Part shown: piece after piece, positions 46,187 to 54,970 of the stretch
Layout: each line of letters begins with the position of its first letter
How positions within the stretch are numbered: position 1 is the stretch's first letter
NCBI RefSeq assembly: GCF_025979885.1
Contig: NZ_CP110139.1
Location: forward strand, 4,360,001-4,424,000
Origin: Hymenobacter sp. YIM 151500-1
GTDB taxonomy: Bacteria; Bacteroidota; Bacteroidia; Cytophagales; Hymenobacteraceae
Length of the DNA stretch: 64,000 nt
Direction: 5' to 3'
Position numbers and translations under genes: made by a program
The notes under the pieces: generated by a model
The model's database searches: none
What the model was told of the DNA's origin: nothing
What the model saw: the letters and a program-made list of their open reading frames with translations, nothing else

Positions 46187-47386
46187 ATGCACCATCTGAT
46201 TTCCCGCATCAAAACCCTGGCCGCCGAAGCTGCCGCCGACACGGTAGCTCTGCGCCAGCACCTGCACGCCCACCCGGAATTGTCGTTTGAAGAGCACCAG
46301 ACGGTGGCTTTCGTAACTGAGCAGCTCCGGAAGCTGGGCCTGCCCACTCAGCCCATTGCGGGCACCGGCGTGGTGGCGCTGGTAGAAGGCCGCAACCCCG
46401 GCCGCCGCACCGTAGCCCTGCGCGCCGACATGGACGCCCTGCCCATTACGGAGCAGAACGACGTACCCTACAAGTCGCAGAACCCCGGCGTGATGCACGC
46501 CTGCGGCCACGATGTGCACACGGCTTCCCTGCTGGGTGCGGCCCGCATTCTGGTGGCGCTGCGAGACGAGTTTGAGGGCACTGTGAAGCTCCTGTTTCAG
46601 CCGGGCGAGGAGCGGCTGCCGGGTGGGGCCGCGCTGATGATTCAGGAAGGCGTGCTGGAAAACCCGCGGCCCGCCAGCGTGCTGGGCCAGCACGTGTTTC
46701 CGCGCCTGCCAGCCGGTAAAATTGGGCTGCGGGCCGGCCGCTACATGGCCAGCACCGACGAGCTGTACCTGACCGTGCGCGGCAAGGGCGGGCACGGCGC
46801 CATGCCCGAGCAGAACCTCGACCCCGTGCTGGTGGCGGCCCATATCATTGTGGCGGCCCAGCAGATTGTGAGCCGCCGTGCTAATCCCAAGCTACCCTCG
46901 GTGCTGTCGTTCGGCAAAATCATTGCCCAGGGCGCCACCAACGTTATTCCCAACGAGGTGCACCTGGAAGGCACGTTCCGGACCCTGAACGAGGAGTGGC
47001 GCAACGAAGCCCACGAGCACCTGCGCCGCCTCTGCGAAGGACTGGCCGAGAGCATGGGCACCACCTGCGAGCTAGAAATCCGCCGCGGCTACCCGTATCT
47101 GGAAAATGAGCCCGCCCTTACCGGCCGCGTCGAGCAGGCCGCCGTGGAGTACCTGGGCCGCGACAACGTGGTGGAGCTGGACCAGTGGATGGCCGCCGAG
47201 GACTTTGCCTATTTCAGCCAGGCCACCAGCGCCTGCTTCTACCGCCTGGGCACTGCCGCTCAGGATGGCAGCGGCCGGTTTATGTCGTCGGTGCACACGC
47301 CCACGTTCGACATCGACCCGCACGCGCTGGAAACCGGGCCCGGCCTAATGGCCTGGCTGGCCCTGCGGGAGCTGGGAGCCGACTAG
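46187..47386 (+). CDS. M20-family amidohydrolase (N-acyl amino acid hydrolase type)
   Basis: A di-metal hydrolase of 399 residues that removes acyl groups from amino acids or similar amides. The sequence LRQHLHAHPELSFEEHQTVA opens the family signature. TVALRADMDALPITE and GVMHACGHDVHTASLLGAA carry metal-binding Asp, Cys and His; LLFQPGEERLPGGA has the catalytic Glu. The dimerisation domain begins near LTVRGKGGHGAMPE and a late WMAAEDFAYFSQ is present. Specificity is unknown. The gene is 24 bases upstream of the next and probably cotranscribed with it. Confidence 0.92.
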   Translation: MHHLISRIKTLAAEAAADTVALRQHLHAHPELSFEEHQTVAFVTEQLRKLGLPTQPIAGTGVVALVEGRNPGRRTVALRADMDALPITEQNDVPYKSQNPGVMHACGHDVHTASLLGAARILVALRDEFEGTVKLLFQPGEERLPGGAALMIQEGVLENPRPASVLGQHVFPRLPAGKIGLRAGRYMASTDELYLTVRGKGGHGAMPEQNLDPVLVAAHIIVAAQQIVSRRANPKLPSVLSFGKIIAQGATNVIPNEVHLEGTFRTLNEEWRNEAHEHLRRLCEGLAESMGTTCELEIRRGYPYLENEPALTGRVEQAAVEYLGRDNVVELDQWMAAEDFAYFSQATSACFYRLGTAAQDGSGRFMSSVHTPTFDIDPHALETGPGLMAWLALRELGAD

Positions 47387-47410
47387 AACTCATTTTATTT
47401 CTTCCACTTT

Positions 47411-48232
47411 ATGCGCCATTCTATCCTTCTGCTGGCCGCTGCACTGCTGCTGGCCTTACCGTCAGTTGCCCAGCGCCGGTTGACTTATCCCACCCTGCTG
47501 CAGCCCCAGGCCCAGATTGAAATCCCGCTTACCGGCGACAGTTACCTGTTTGGGGCCTTCAACTTGCAGCACCTGAACCTGCCAGTAGTTGAGAACCCGG
47601 CTTTTCCCATCCAGAATATACGGTTGGGCTACGAGCGTTTCAGTACCTCAGCCTGGAGCTGGGGTGCCACCGTGAATGGGCAGCGCGACGAGTACCGCAA
47701 GTGGGCGGGTAGTTCCGCCGAAGTGCTCTACACGGTGACGCCCGAAGTGTTTGGCCGCCACTGGAACACCTTTGGCAGCGTCAACTTCCGGCAGCGGCTG
47801 GGCGTGCAGTACCTGGCGTTTCTAAATGAAGCGGACCGCGCCAACCGGCTGGCTTCCAGCTTGCGCCTTGACGTAGACCGGGTGTTTCCGCTGGGTAGTG
47901 GCCGCCTGGCCCTGCGTCCGCGCGTGGCTGCTGAGGCCGTCACCTACCTGCGCTTCCAGCGCGACGAAGACGAGGAAAAAGAGCCGTTTCTTGATTTCTC
48001 CGAGCTGCGCGGGGAAGTAGGAGTACGCATCTCGCCCCGCTTCGACTTCACACCCTGGTTTGCCTGGCGGAATCAGTACTACACGGAGTTGCCTCAGTAC
48101 GATGTCGATGGCAACCTCACCATTGCCGGCGGCACCGTCCGCAATGTACAGCTCACTGTGGGCCTGGACCTACGCCTGACCCTGGGTTCGGCCCCGGATG
48201 CTGAGCGCCGTCAGCTGCCAACGCAGTACTAG
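47411..48232 (+). CDS. exported protein, probable outer-membrane beta-barrel
   Basis: A 273-residue protein with a clear signal peptide (LLLAAALLLALPSVAQ). The mature part is rich in alternating aromatic/polar strands: IRLGYERFSTSAWSWGATVN, NTFGSVNFRQRLGVQYL, RLALRPRVAAEAVTYLRFQ and FDFTPWFAWRNQYYTEL. This resembles DUF2490-type small barrels. A terminal aromatic (QY) is compatible with outer-membrane assembly. No specific function can be assigned. It follows the M20 gene at 24 bases. Confidence 0.65.
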   Translation: MRHSILLLAAALLLALPSVAQRRLTYPTLLQPQAQIEIPLTGDSYLFGAFNLQHLNLPVVENPAFPIQNIRLGYERFSTSAWSWGATVNGQRDEYRKWAGSSAEVLYTVTPEVFGRHWNTFGSVNFRQRLGVQYLAFLNEADRANRLASSLRLDVDRVFPLGSGRLALRPRVAAEAVTYLRFQRDEDEEKEPFLDFSELRGEVGVRISPRFDFTPWFAWRNQYYTELPQYDVDGNLTIAGGTVRNVQLTVGLDLRLTLGSAPDAERRQLPTQY

Positions 48233-48322
48233 TGTGCCAAAGTGGCATAAGCACAATTGGCAGATATTCCCCTCTGTTATTCCTCAAACGCGTGTTTTTA
48301 AATAAGCGCATCAATTTGAGTT

Positions 48323-48426
48323 CAGATTAAATAATCTGATTCATGACTTTATGTCATAAAAATTTATCGTAGCCGCGTTGGTATAGAATTTATAGAGGAG
48401 GAGGTGTCGCGACGAGGTTGCGACAC
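48323..48426 (+). promoter_or_regulatory. operator-like inverted repeats upstream of hsp20
   Basis: Three inverted repeats lie in the AT-rich gap before the small heat-shock gene: CAGATTA-AA-TAATCTG (48323-48338), ATGAC-TTTAT-GTCAT (48343-48357) and GTGTCGC-N9-GCGACAC (48404-48426). The last has the arm-9-arm geometry of CIRCE but not its sequence, and sits 43 bases before the start codon, probably within the leader. They are candidates for stress-regulator binding or a thermosensing hairpin. Confidence 0.5.
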
Positions 48427-48468
48427 GACAGACAAGACTTCTAGACCTTAGCTTAACTCCTCATTACC

Positions 48469-48912
48469 ATGGCAACTCTGCTGTATAACAACCTGCCCGC
48501 TCTGCGTCCTTCCCGCGCTTTCAACGCTATGCTTAACGACATGCTGCGCGACACGCTGCCGGCCGTAAATCAGCCTTCTACATCGTTTGTGCCCCAGGCC
48601 GACGTGCTGGAGTCGGAGCAAGGCTACGAGCTGCACCTGCTGCTGCCGGGCGTGGCCAAGGACAGCCTGAACATCGACTTCCAGGAAGGCAAGCTGACGG
48701 TGAGCGGCGAGCGGAAAGCGCCCGAAGCTACTGAGAACAACCCCAAGTTTCGCCGTGTAGAATCGGGCTATGGCACCTTCGCCCGCTCCTTCCGCCTGCC
48801 CGACACCGTGGACGTAACGGCCATCGAGGCGCAGCTGACCGATGGGGTGTTGCACCTGACGCTGCCCTTCGACCAGAAGAAAGTGACGAAACATCAGATT
48901 GAAGTGCGCTAA
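48469..48912 (+). CDS. Hsp20/alpha-crystallin small heat-shock protein
   Basis: An ATP-independent holdase of 147 residues that traps unfolding proteins in oligomers. The alpha-crystallin domain spans about residues 40-140: FVPQADVLESEQGYELHLLL, PGVAKDSLNIDFQEGKLTVS, and the FRRVESGYGTFARSFRLPD beta strands, with the GVLHLTLPF segment and a short C-terminal tail. The N-terminal arm is RPSRAFNAMLNDML. It is preceded by three inverted repeats and followed by a terminator, so it is a single-gene unit. The periplasmic protease gene degP comes next. Confidence 0.94.
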   Translation: MATLLYNNLPALRPSRAFNAMLNDMLRDTLPAVNQPSTSFVPQADVLESEQGYELHLLLPGVAKDSLNIDFQEGKLTVSGERKAPEATENNPKFRRVESGYGTFARSFRLPDTVDVTAIEAQLTDGVLHLTLPFDQKKVTKHQIEVR

Positions 48913-48928
48913 GCACCTGACAACCTGC

Positions 48929-48957
48929 AAAAAAAGCACCCTCTCCGGGTGCTTTTT
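48929..48957 (+). terminator. terminator of hsp20
   Basis: A7, stem GCACCC(T) / (C)GGGTGC, T5. Confidence 0.88.
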
Positions 48958-49087
48958 GCTTGGCTCGCGTGTTGCTTGTACCGTAGCAGGCCCGAAAGCG
49001 GGGCTCCCCAAGCGACGCTGCTAACGGCTTCGGCCGGCGTGCAACGCTATACCACTTGTCCCGACTCTTACGTTTACACTCCCAATA

Positions 49088-49123
49088 AAATCAGGTTTGA
49101 GAAAATGAAACTTCAAACTGATT
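49088..49123 (+). promoter_or_regulatory. inverted repeat upstream of degP
   Basis: AAATCAG(G)TTTGA at 49088-49100 pairs with TCAAACTGATTT ending near 49124, with one bulged G. A further GTTGT...ACAAC pair lies just downstream. The gap is AT-rich and should contain the degP promoter, so this is a possible operator. Confidence 0.4.
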
Positions 49124-49172
49124 TTGTTGTATTTTCATTTCGACAACTTCTCATTCTCACGTTTTTCTTCCC

Positions 49173-50687
49173 ATGCAAGCAAAACAACTGATGCTCGGCC
49201 TGCTGGGCTCCGCCATTTTGGGCGGGGGCGTGGCCGTAGGTGGCTACAAGCTGCTCGAGCCGGAGCGCACGGCTGGTCCGCAAACCGTAGCCGCTGACCC
49301 CAACATTCGCTATACCAGTGAGCTGCGCAGCAGCACTTATACCGTTCCCGAAGGCCTGAACTTCACGGCGGCGGCAGCTTCCGTAACCCCGGCCGTGGTG
49401 CACGTCATGACCGAGTATTCGGCCCGGAGCGGGCAGGGGGATATGTCGCGCATGGACCCACTCTTGCGTCAGTTTTTCGGCGACGACTTCGAGCAGTACC
49501 ACGGCGGCAGCGGCAGCCGGGCCCGCGCCCCGCAGCAGGGTTCCGGCTCGGGCGTTATCATTGCCGCCAATGGCTACATCGTCACCAACAATCACGTGAT
49601 TGATAAGGCCGACAAAATTGAGGTGGTGCTCGACGACAAGCGCAAGTACAAAGCCACGCTGGTGGGCACCGACCCCACCACCGACCTAGCCCTGCTGAAA
49701 GTGGAGGCCGACAACCTGCCTTTCGTGCGCTACGGCAACTCCGACCAGGTGAAAGTGGGTGAGTGGGTGCTGGCCGTCGGTAACCCCTTCAACCTGAACT
49801 CCACCGTCACGGCTGGCATTATCTCGGCCAAGGGCCGCAACATCGGCATCCTGCGCCGCGAAGACCGCATGGGCCTAGAATCCTTTCTGCAAACCGACGC
49901 CGTGGTGAACCCCGGCAACTCGGGTGGGGCCCTGGTGAACCTGAACGGGGACCTGATTGGCATCAACTCGGCCATTGCCTCGCGTACGGGCGCTTTTGAA
50001 GGCTACTCGTTTGCCGTGCCCAGCTCCATCGTGAGCAAGGTGATTGACGACCTGCTGAAGTACAAAGTAGTGCAGCGGGCCCTGCTGGGCGTGCAGATTC
50101 AGGAGGTAGACGCTACGCTGGCTTCGGAGAAAAAGCTGAAGACCCTGAATGGCGTGTACGTGGCGGGCCTGAGCGACAACAGCTCGGCGGCGGCCGCTGG
50201 CATCAAAACCGGCGACATTATCACCGAAATCAACGGCGTGAAGGTGAACACCTCGTCGCAGTTGCAGGAGCAGGTGGCCCGCTTCCGCCCCGGCGACAAA
50301 ATCAAGGTAACCTACCTGCGCGACAACGACACCCGTACCACTTCGGCCACGCTGCGCAACAGCACCGGCACCACCGACATTATTCGGGAAGATGCCGTGG
50401 CGGCGGTGAAGTACGAAGGCGCGACGCTGACCCCCATCAGCCGGCAGGAGCAAAACAAGCTGGATATTGAGGGCGGCGTCAAAATCAGCGGCGTCCGCAG
50501 CTCCAACTTCCGCGAAACTGGCATGGCCGACGGCTTCATCATCACGCGCATCGACAAAAACCGCGTGAGCAAGCCTCAGGACGTGCAGCGCTACCTGGAA
50601 GAAGCCAAGGAAAATGGTGGCGCCCTGGTAGAGGGTGTCTACCCCGATGGCCGCAAGGCGTACTATCCCATCGGCCAGGCTCAGTAA
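49173..50687 (+). CDS. DegP/HtrA-family periplasmic serine protease
   Basis: An envelope quality-control protease of 504 residues. The N-terminal hydrophobic helix (LMLGLLGSAILGGGVAVGGY) is a membrane anchor or uncleaved signal. The trypsin-like domain (~65-290) has the triad His141 (TNNHVI), Asp171 (TDLALL) and Ser250 (NPGNSGG). PDZ1 (~300-395) begins near LLGVQIQEVDATLASEK; a second PDZ-like region covers ~415-500 (GVKISGVRSSNFRETGMADG). Family members trimerise and cleave misfolded envelope proteins. It is adjacent to hsp20 but separated by a terminator, so any shared control would come from separate promoters. Confidence 0.95.
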   Translation: MQAKQLMLGLLGSAILGGGVAVGGYKLLEPERTAGPQTVAADPNIRYTSELRSSTYTVPEGLNFTAAAASVTPAVVHVMTEYSARSGQGDMSRMDPLLRQFFGDDFEQYHGGSGSRARAPQQGSGSGVIIAANGYIVTNNHVIDKADKIEVVLDDKRKYKATLVGTDPTTDLALLKVEADNLPFVRYGNSDQVKVGEWVLAVGNPFNLNSTVTAGIISAKGRNIGILRREDRMGLESFLQTDAVVNPGNSGGALVNLNGDLIGINSAIASRTGAFEGYSFAVPSSIVSKVIDDLLKYKVVQRALLGVQIQEVDATLASEKKLKTLNGVYVAGLSDNSSAAAAGIKTGDIITEINGVKVNTSSQLQEQVARFRPGDKIKVTYLRDNDTRTTSATLRNSTGTTDIIREDAVAAVKYEGATLTPISRQEQNKLDIEGGVKISGVRSSNFRETGMADGFIITRIDKNRVSKPQDVQRYLEEAKENGGALVEGVYPDGRKAYYPIGQAQ

Positions 50688-50707
50688 ACCGAAGTAAGTC
50701 AGCTTGC

Positions 50708-50745
50708 AAAAAAGTCCTCCGCTGCCGCAGCGGAGGACTTTTTTT
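50708..50745 (+). terminator. terminator of degP
   Basis: A6, stem GTCCTCCGCTGC / GCAGCGGAGGAC, T7. Confidence 0.94.
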
Positions 50746-50866
50746 GTGGCTACTTGCGGCGAAACAGGCCCTGCGCTCAGCTAAGCACAAGCAACCTGAG
50801 AGGCATTAACCGTCGTTAGACGAGTATTTTCTTGCGCTATGCCCTCATTCCTACCCTACACTTCGC

Positions 50867-51292
50867 ATGCAAATCTCTAAACAACTGGATCTGCGCGACG
50901 GCAGCAGCTGCGAGCTGACCTACAATGAAGCAGATAACTGGATTCGGGCTACGTGGATAGGCTACGTAGACCCGCGTGAGGCTTACCAGGGAGCCACTAC
51001 TTTCCTGGAAGTGCAGGAAGACTGGCAGTGTCCGTATTTGCTTAACGACAACAGCCGCCTGCGCGGCCCGTGGTTCGACTCGGTGGAGTGGCTGACTACG
51101 GTGTGGGCGCCGCACGCCCAGCGTTTCGGCCTGCGCTTTATTGCGCACGTTGCCCAGCCGCAAGACCTGCTGGCCCAGGCCGCGGCCTTGTCCGACGGCC
51201 AGCCGTTTGGCCCGGACCTGCAAGTGCAGATGTTCGACGACCTGGCCTCGGCCGAGGAGTGGCTGCGGCAGATGCAGCGGGCCGAGTCGTGA
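50867..51292 (+). CDS. hypothetical protein, possibly SpoIIAA/STAS-like
   Basis: A cytoplasmic 141-residue protein. The N-terminal strand pattern (CELTYNEADNWIRATWIGYV) is followed by a helix (DPREAYQGATTFLEVQED) and the phrase CPYLLNDNSRLRGPWFDSVE. A second alpha/beta half starts at FGLRFIAHVAQPQDLLAQ and ends in VQMFDDLASAEEWLRQMQ. The order of strands and helices suggests a SpoIIAA-like fold of the kind found in many small Bacteroidota proteins, but I do not recognise a defined family. No signal peptide, no catalytic motif. Confidence 0.6.
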   Translation: MQISKQLDLRDGSSCELTYNEADNWIRATWIGYVDPREAYQGATTFLEVQEDWQCPYLLNDNSRLRGPWFDSVEWLTTVWAPHAQRFGLRFIAHVAQPQDLLAQAAALSDGQPFGPDLQVQMFDDLASAEEWLRQMQRAES

Positions 51293-51327
51293 GCGGAGGC
51301 AGCCGAAAGCCAGCGGCGGCTTTTTGT

Positions 51328-51335
51328 TAGTTTTG
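51328..51335 (+). promoter_or_regulatory. candidate -7 box TAGTTTTG of the ALDH gene
   Basis: An exact TAnnTTTG match 83 bases before the ALDH start. It lies just after a small stem AGCCG / CGGCT with TTTTTG, which may end the upstream transcript. Confidence 0.5.
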
Positions 51336-51418
51336 CTGAGCCGCCCGGCCGCCATGCGTGTGGCAAGGCTGGGCATCACTCTCACGCCAGTAGGCCCCGC
51401 CTTTCGTTCGTCCCACCC

Positions 51419-53017
51419 ATGAAACAAGCCTTTGAAGAAGCTGCCGCCACCGGCACCGACGTGCAGGAGCACGACCCGCACGGCATAGACCAGGTGCTGC
51501 GCGAGCTGGGCGTCGAAGCCCACAACCCCGCCTGGAGCACCGGCCTCGCGTGGGGCGAGGCTTCCACTACCAACTCCCGCACCATCTACTCGCCCACCAA
51601 CGGCCGCCGCATTGGGGCGGTAGCCCTGGCCACCCCCGCCGACTACGACCACGTGGTGCGCACGGCCCAGGCCGCGTTTCAGACGTGGCGGCTGGTGCCC
51701 GCGCCCAAGCGCGGCGAGATTGTGCGCCAGATTGGTAACAAGCTGCGCGAGTACAAAGAGCCCCTGGGCAAGCTGGTGAGCTACGAAATGGGCAAAATCC
51801 TGCAGGAAGGCCTGGGCGAGGTGCAGGAGATGATTGACATCTGCGACTTTGCCGTGGGCCTGTCGCGCCAGCTGCACGGCCTGACCATGCACTCGGAGCG
51901 GCCCGCCCACCGCATGTACGAGCAGTGGCACCCGCTGGGCGTGGTGGGCATCATCTCGGCCTTCAACTTCCCGGTGGCCGTGTGGAGCTGGAACGCCATG
52001 CTGGCCGCCGTGTGCGGCGACGTTTGCATCTGGAAGCCCTCGGAGAAAACCCCGCTGGTGGCCGTAGCCGTGCAGCACATCCTGGCCGACGTGCTGCGCG
52101 ACAACAGCCTGCCCGAAGGCATTTTCAACCTGGTGATTGGGGATGCCGAAATTGGGGCCCAACTGGCCGCCGATGAGCGGGTGCCGCTGGTATCGGCTAC
52201 GGGCAGTACCCGCATGGGCAAGAAAGTAGGGGAAGTGGTTGGGGCCCGCCTGGGCCGGGCCCTGCTGGAGCTGGGCGGCAACAACGCCATCATTCTCACC
52301 GAGCACGCCGACCTCGACATGGTCATGCGCGCCGTGGTGTTCGGGGCCGTGGGCACGGCCGGGCAGCGCTGCACCACCACCCGCCGCCTCATCATCCACA
52401 GCTCGATTTATGAGGACGTGAAGGCCCGCCTGCTGAAAATCTACCCCAACCTACCCATCGGCCACCCCTTGCAGGAAGGCACGCTGGTGGGGCCGCTCAT
52501 TGATCGGCAGGCCGTGGAAGCATTTGGCAACGCCCTGGCCGCCGTGCAGCAGGAGGGTGGCCGGCTGCTCATCGGGGGCGAGGTGCTGGCGGGGGAAGGC
52601 TACGAAACCGGCACTTACGTGCGGCCCGCCCTGGTAGAAGCCGAAAACCACTACCACACGGTGCAGGAAGAAACCTTCGCGCCCATTCTGTACCTGATTC
52701 GCTACCGCGGCGGGGTAGAAGAAGCCATTGCCCTGCAAAACGGGGTGCGCCAGGGCCTCTCGTCCAGCATCTTCACCCTGAACATGCGCGAGGCCGAGGC
52801 CTTCCTCAGCGCCACCGGCTCCGACTGCGGCATTGCCAACGTCAACATCGGCACGAGCGGGGCCGAAATCGGGGGGGCCTTCGGGGGCGAGAAGGAAACC
52901 GGCGGGGGCCGCGAATCCGGCTCCGATGCCTGGCGGGCCTACATGCGCCGCCAAACCAACACCATCAACTACAGCACCCAGCTCCCGCTGGCCCAGGGCA
53001 TCAGGTTTGACGTGTAG
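51419..53017 (+). CDS. ALDH7-type aldehyde dehydrogenase (alpha-aminoadipic semialdehyde dehydrogenase-like)
   Basis: An NAD-dependent oxidation of an aldehyde, probably alpha-aminoadipic semialdehyde/piperideine-6-carboxylate in lysine breakdown. The 532-residue protein has the ALDH active site: ALLELGGNNAIIL with Glu284 and GTAGQRCTTTRRL with Cys318. GVVGIISAFNFPVAVWSWNA, WKPSEKTPL and SATGSTRMGKKVGE line the cofactor site. The phrases LHGLTMHSERPAHRMYEQWH and GEVQEMIDICDFAVGLSRQL are typical of antiquitin (ALDH7). No lysine aminotransferase gene is next to it. It ends at a bidirectional terminator. Confidence 0.92.
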   Translation: MKQAFEEAAATGTDVQEHDPHGIDQVLRELGVEAHNPAWSTGLAWGEASTTNSRTIYSPTNGRRIGAVALATPADYDHVVRTAQAAFQTWRLVPAPKRGEIVRQIGNKLREYKEPLGKLVSYEMGKILQEGLGEVQEMIDICDFAVGLSRQLHGLTMHSERPAHRMYEQWHPLGVVGIISAFNFPVAVWSWNAMLAAVCGDVCIWKPSEKTPLVAVAVQHILADVLRDNSLPEGIFNLVIGDAEIGAQLAADERVPLVSATGSTRMGKKVGEVVGARLGRALLELGGNNAIILTEHADLDMVMRAVVFGAVGTAGQRCTTTRRLIIHSSIYEDVKARLLKIYPNLPIGHPLQEGTLVGPLIDRQAVEAFGNALAAVQQEGGRLLIGGEVLAGEGYETGTYVRPALVEAENHYHTVQEETFAPILYLIRYRGGVEEAIALQNGVRQGLSSSIFTLNMREAEAFLSATGSDCGIANVNIGTSGAEIGGAFGGEKETGGGRESGSDAWRAYMRRQTNTINYSTQLPLAQGIRFDV

Positions 53018-53047
53018 CGTCGGCCTCCGCTTGCGCCGCATGCCCTC

Positions 53048-53084
53048 AAAACGGCCCGCCTGGCACTTGCCGGGCGGGCCGTTT
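53048..53084. terminator. bidirectional terminator (ALDH / GH16 genes)
   Basis: AAAA, stem CGGCCCGCC / GGCGGGCCG extended by TGGCA..., then TTT. It lies between convergent genes, overlapping neither. Confidence 0.85.
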
Positions 53085-53086
53085 GC

Positions 53087-54109
53087 TTACTGTGCTTTGC
53101 CCGGCACTACGGGCAGCACTGGCGTAGTGAGCGGGTTTGGCTGGGTGAAGATGGCCGGCCACCGGCCGTTGCGGCCGACTTTGGTGGGCTTGTACACGCG
53201 CACGTAGTCAATCAGGAACGGGTCGTTGGGGGCGGGGCAGGGCGGCTCGTTGTTGCAGTGGCGGTTGCCGGCACAGTCCCACAGGAAGTCGGCGCTCAGC
53301 AGCAGGTGCAGCTCGGCCGCCGGAGTAGCCGTTTGCACGCGGTGGGTCAGGTGGCCGTCCACGAACCAGGCCAGCTGCGTGGGCGTCCAGGCCAGCACGT
53401 ACACGTGAAAATCGTCGGCGGGGTCGGCACCCTGCCACGCCGTAAACGCCTGGTGGGCCTGATGGTTGATGAAAGGACTGGCTTGCAGCGTGGAGAAAAA
53501 GGTGCGCTGCGCCTGCGTCCGGTAGGTTTCAAGAATATCAATTTCGTTTTGCTGGCCGGGGCGCCAGCGCATGGTGTCGGAGCAGGCATTTGGCCCGTTC
53601 CACATCCAGAAAGCTGCCTGCAAGCCCTCGGTGCGCGGCACCTTGGCGCGCATCTCGAATATGCCGTACCGAAAGCCCGATATAGGACAGTCGGTGTCAG
53701 CGGCATACAGGGCCCGGAGCATGCTGCCCGTGCGGTACAGCGTGGCGCGGGTAACGGTGCCATCCTCGGCCGTAACCTGGTGCAGCGGGGGCGTGTGCGT
53801 GCCGTAGTGCAGGGCCAGGCACTGGTCGCCGGCCTCGGCGGGGTCGGGCGCAAGGGCAATGTTGCTGGCCAGAAAGGCGTAGCTGCCGGCGCTGTAGTCG
53901 CCGCACTCCATGGTGGCCGACCGGTGGGCCATGCCCCAGGAGTGCTCGGGGCTCCAGCGGCGGGTAGCGGGAGCCAGCATGTCGGCCACGGAAGGGTAGC
54001 GGAAGTCGTCTTCAAACACTACTCGGTAACCTCGCAGGGTAAGGCTGGAACGCTGGGCCGCTACGGGCAAGGCACTCAGCAGCAGAAGCAGGGCAACAAA
54101 TCGAATCAT
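53087..54109 (-). CDS. secreted GH16-family glycoside hydrolase
   Basis: A 340-residue GH16 enzyme with a signal peptide (LLLLLSALPVAAQ). The catalytic motif is NEIDILETY (ExDxxE), with substrate-face strands FRYGIFEMRAKVPRTEGLQA and LQAAFWMWNGPNAC before it and WTPTQLAWFVDGHLTHRV after it. Four or more Cys (MECGDYS, WDCAGNRHCNNEPPC) suggest disulfides. Unlike the other GH16 protein in this window, it has no ricin modules and no T9SS domain, so it probably stays periplasmic or uses another route. Likely beta-1,3-1,4-glucan or similar substrate. It is transcribed alone. Confidence 0.88.
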   Translation of the reverse strand: MIRFVALLLLLSALPVAAQRSSLTLRGYRVVFEDDFRYPSVADMLAPATRRWSPEHSWGMAHRSATMECGDYSAGSYAFLASNIALAPDPAEAGDQCLALHYGTHTPPLHQVTAEDGTVTRATLYRTGSMLRALYAADTDCPISGFRYGIFEMRAKVPRTEGLQAAFWMWNGPNACSDTMRWRPGQQNEIDILETYRTQAQRTFFSTLQASPFINHQAHQAFTAWQGADPADDFHVYVLAWTPTQLAWFVDGHLTHRVQTATPAAELHLLLSADFLWDCAGNRHCNNEPPCPAPNDPFLIDYVRVYKPTKVGRNGRWPAIFTQPNPLTTPVLPVVPGKAQ

Positions 54110-54282
54110 GCTCCCAACCTACGAACCAGCACGCTGGAAAGCTACCGGCCGCCGCTTGGTGCAACCCTTGCCGCGGCCACTGGTCTTTCACCCGCTTACC
54201 CGCTAGCACGAGCCGTTTTTACCCTGAAAAGGTGGATATTTACGGTTCACCAGTTTTCGACTCCCCCGCCAACTGAGCACCT

Positions 54283-54849
54283 ATGGAGGCATTTGCGTAT
54301 ACCGACATCAACGCCCCGCTGGTAGAACGCTGCCGCCTGGGCGACCGGCGCGCCCAGGCTGAAATCTACAAGCGCTACGCCAAGGCCATGTTCAACGCCT
54401 CGCTGCGCATCACCGGCGACTATGCCGAGGCCGAGGACGTGTTGCAGGAGTCGTTTCTGAGTGCGTTTCGGGAGCTGCACAGCTACAAGGGCGACTCGTC
54501 GTTTGGCTCCTGGCTGAAGCGCATCGTCATCAACAAAAGCATCAACTGCCTGCGCAACCGGCGCCTGCAACTGGTGCCCCTGGCCGAGCAGCACGACGGC
54601 GCCGCGGCCGACCACCCCGCCGATGGCGGCTTTGAGGGCGAGGACCTGACCTGGCGGGCCGACGTGGTGCGCCGCTGCGTGCAGGAGCTGCCCGACGGCT
54701 ACCGCGTAGTGCTCAGCCTCTATCTGCTGGAAGGCTACGACCACGCCGAAATAGCCGCTATTCTGCAAATCACCGAATCAACGTCGAAATCCCAGTATAG
54801 CCGGGCCCGCAAAAAACTGCTGGAGCTGGCCCGCCAGCACGGCCTCTGA
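54283..54849 (+). CDS. ECF-subfamily RNA polymerase sigma factor
   Basis: A sigma-70 family group 4 factor of 188 residues. Region 2 (~15-85) has GDRRAQAEIYKRYAKAMFNA, ITGDYAEAEDVLQESFLSAF and SSFGSWLKRIVINKSIN. After a linker (~95-120, ADHPADGG), region 4 (~128-180) has VVRRCVQELPDGYRVVLSLY and the helix-turn-helix YDHAEIAAILQITESTSKSQ. A putative anti-sigma gene follows 121 bases downstream, which suggests control by an envelope signal. The start at 54283 is preceded by a weak GATATTTA -7-like box. Confidence 0.94.
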   Translation: MEAFAYTDINAPLVERCRLGDRRAQAEIYKRYAKAMFNASLRITGDYAEAEDVLQESFLSAFRELHSYKGDSSFGSWLKRIVINKSINCLRNRRLQLVPLAEQHDGAAADHPADGGFEGEDLTWRADVVRRCVQELPDGYRVVLSLYLLEGYDHAEIAAILQITESTSKSQYSRARKKLLELARQHGL

Positions 54850-54970
54850 GGGGCTGGGCTGCCTCCTCTTCCTTTCACCTTTTCTGTCCTGTTACCGGCT
54901 GCGGCGGGTTGCCACCCACCATCACCCGCCCGCCTCAGCTTTGGGAAGAAATGTGCGTATTACCACCTGT

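Noticed and set aside
48404..48426. CIRCE element for HrcA
   Set aside because: The spacing N9 matches, but the arms GTGTCGC/GCGACAC do not match TTAGCACTC/GAGTGCTAA; reported only as a candidate operator.
50837..52399. 520-codon minus-strand frame under the ALDH gene
   Set aside because: An antisense shadow; its composition (His/Gln/Gly/Val-rich) is typical of reverse-strand reading of high-GC genes.
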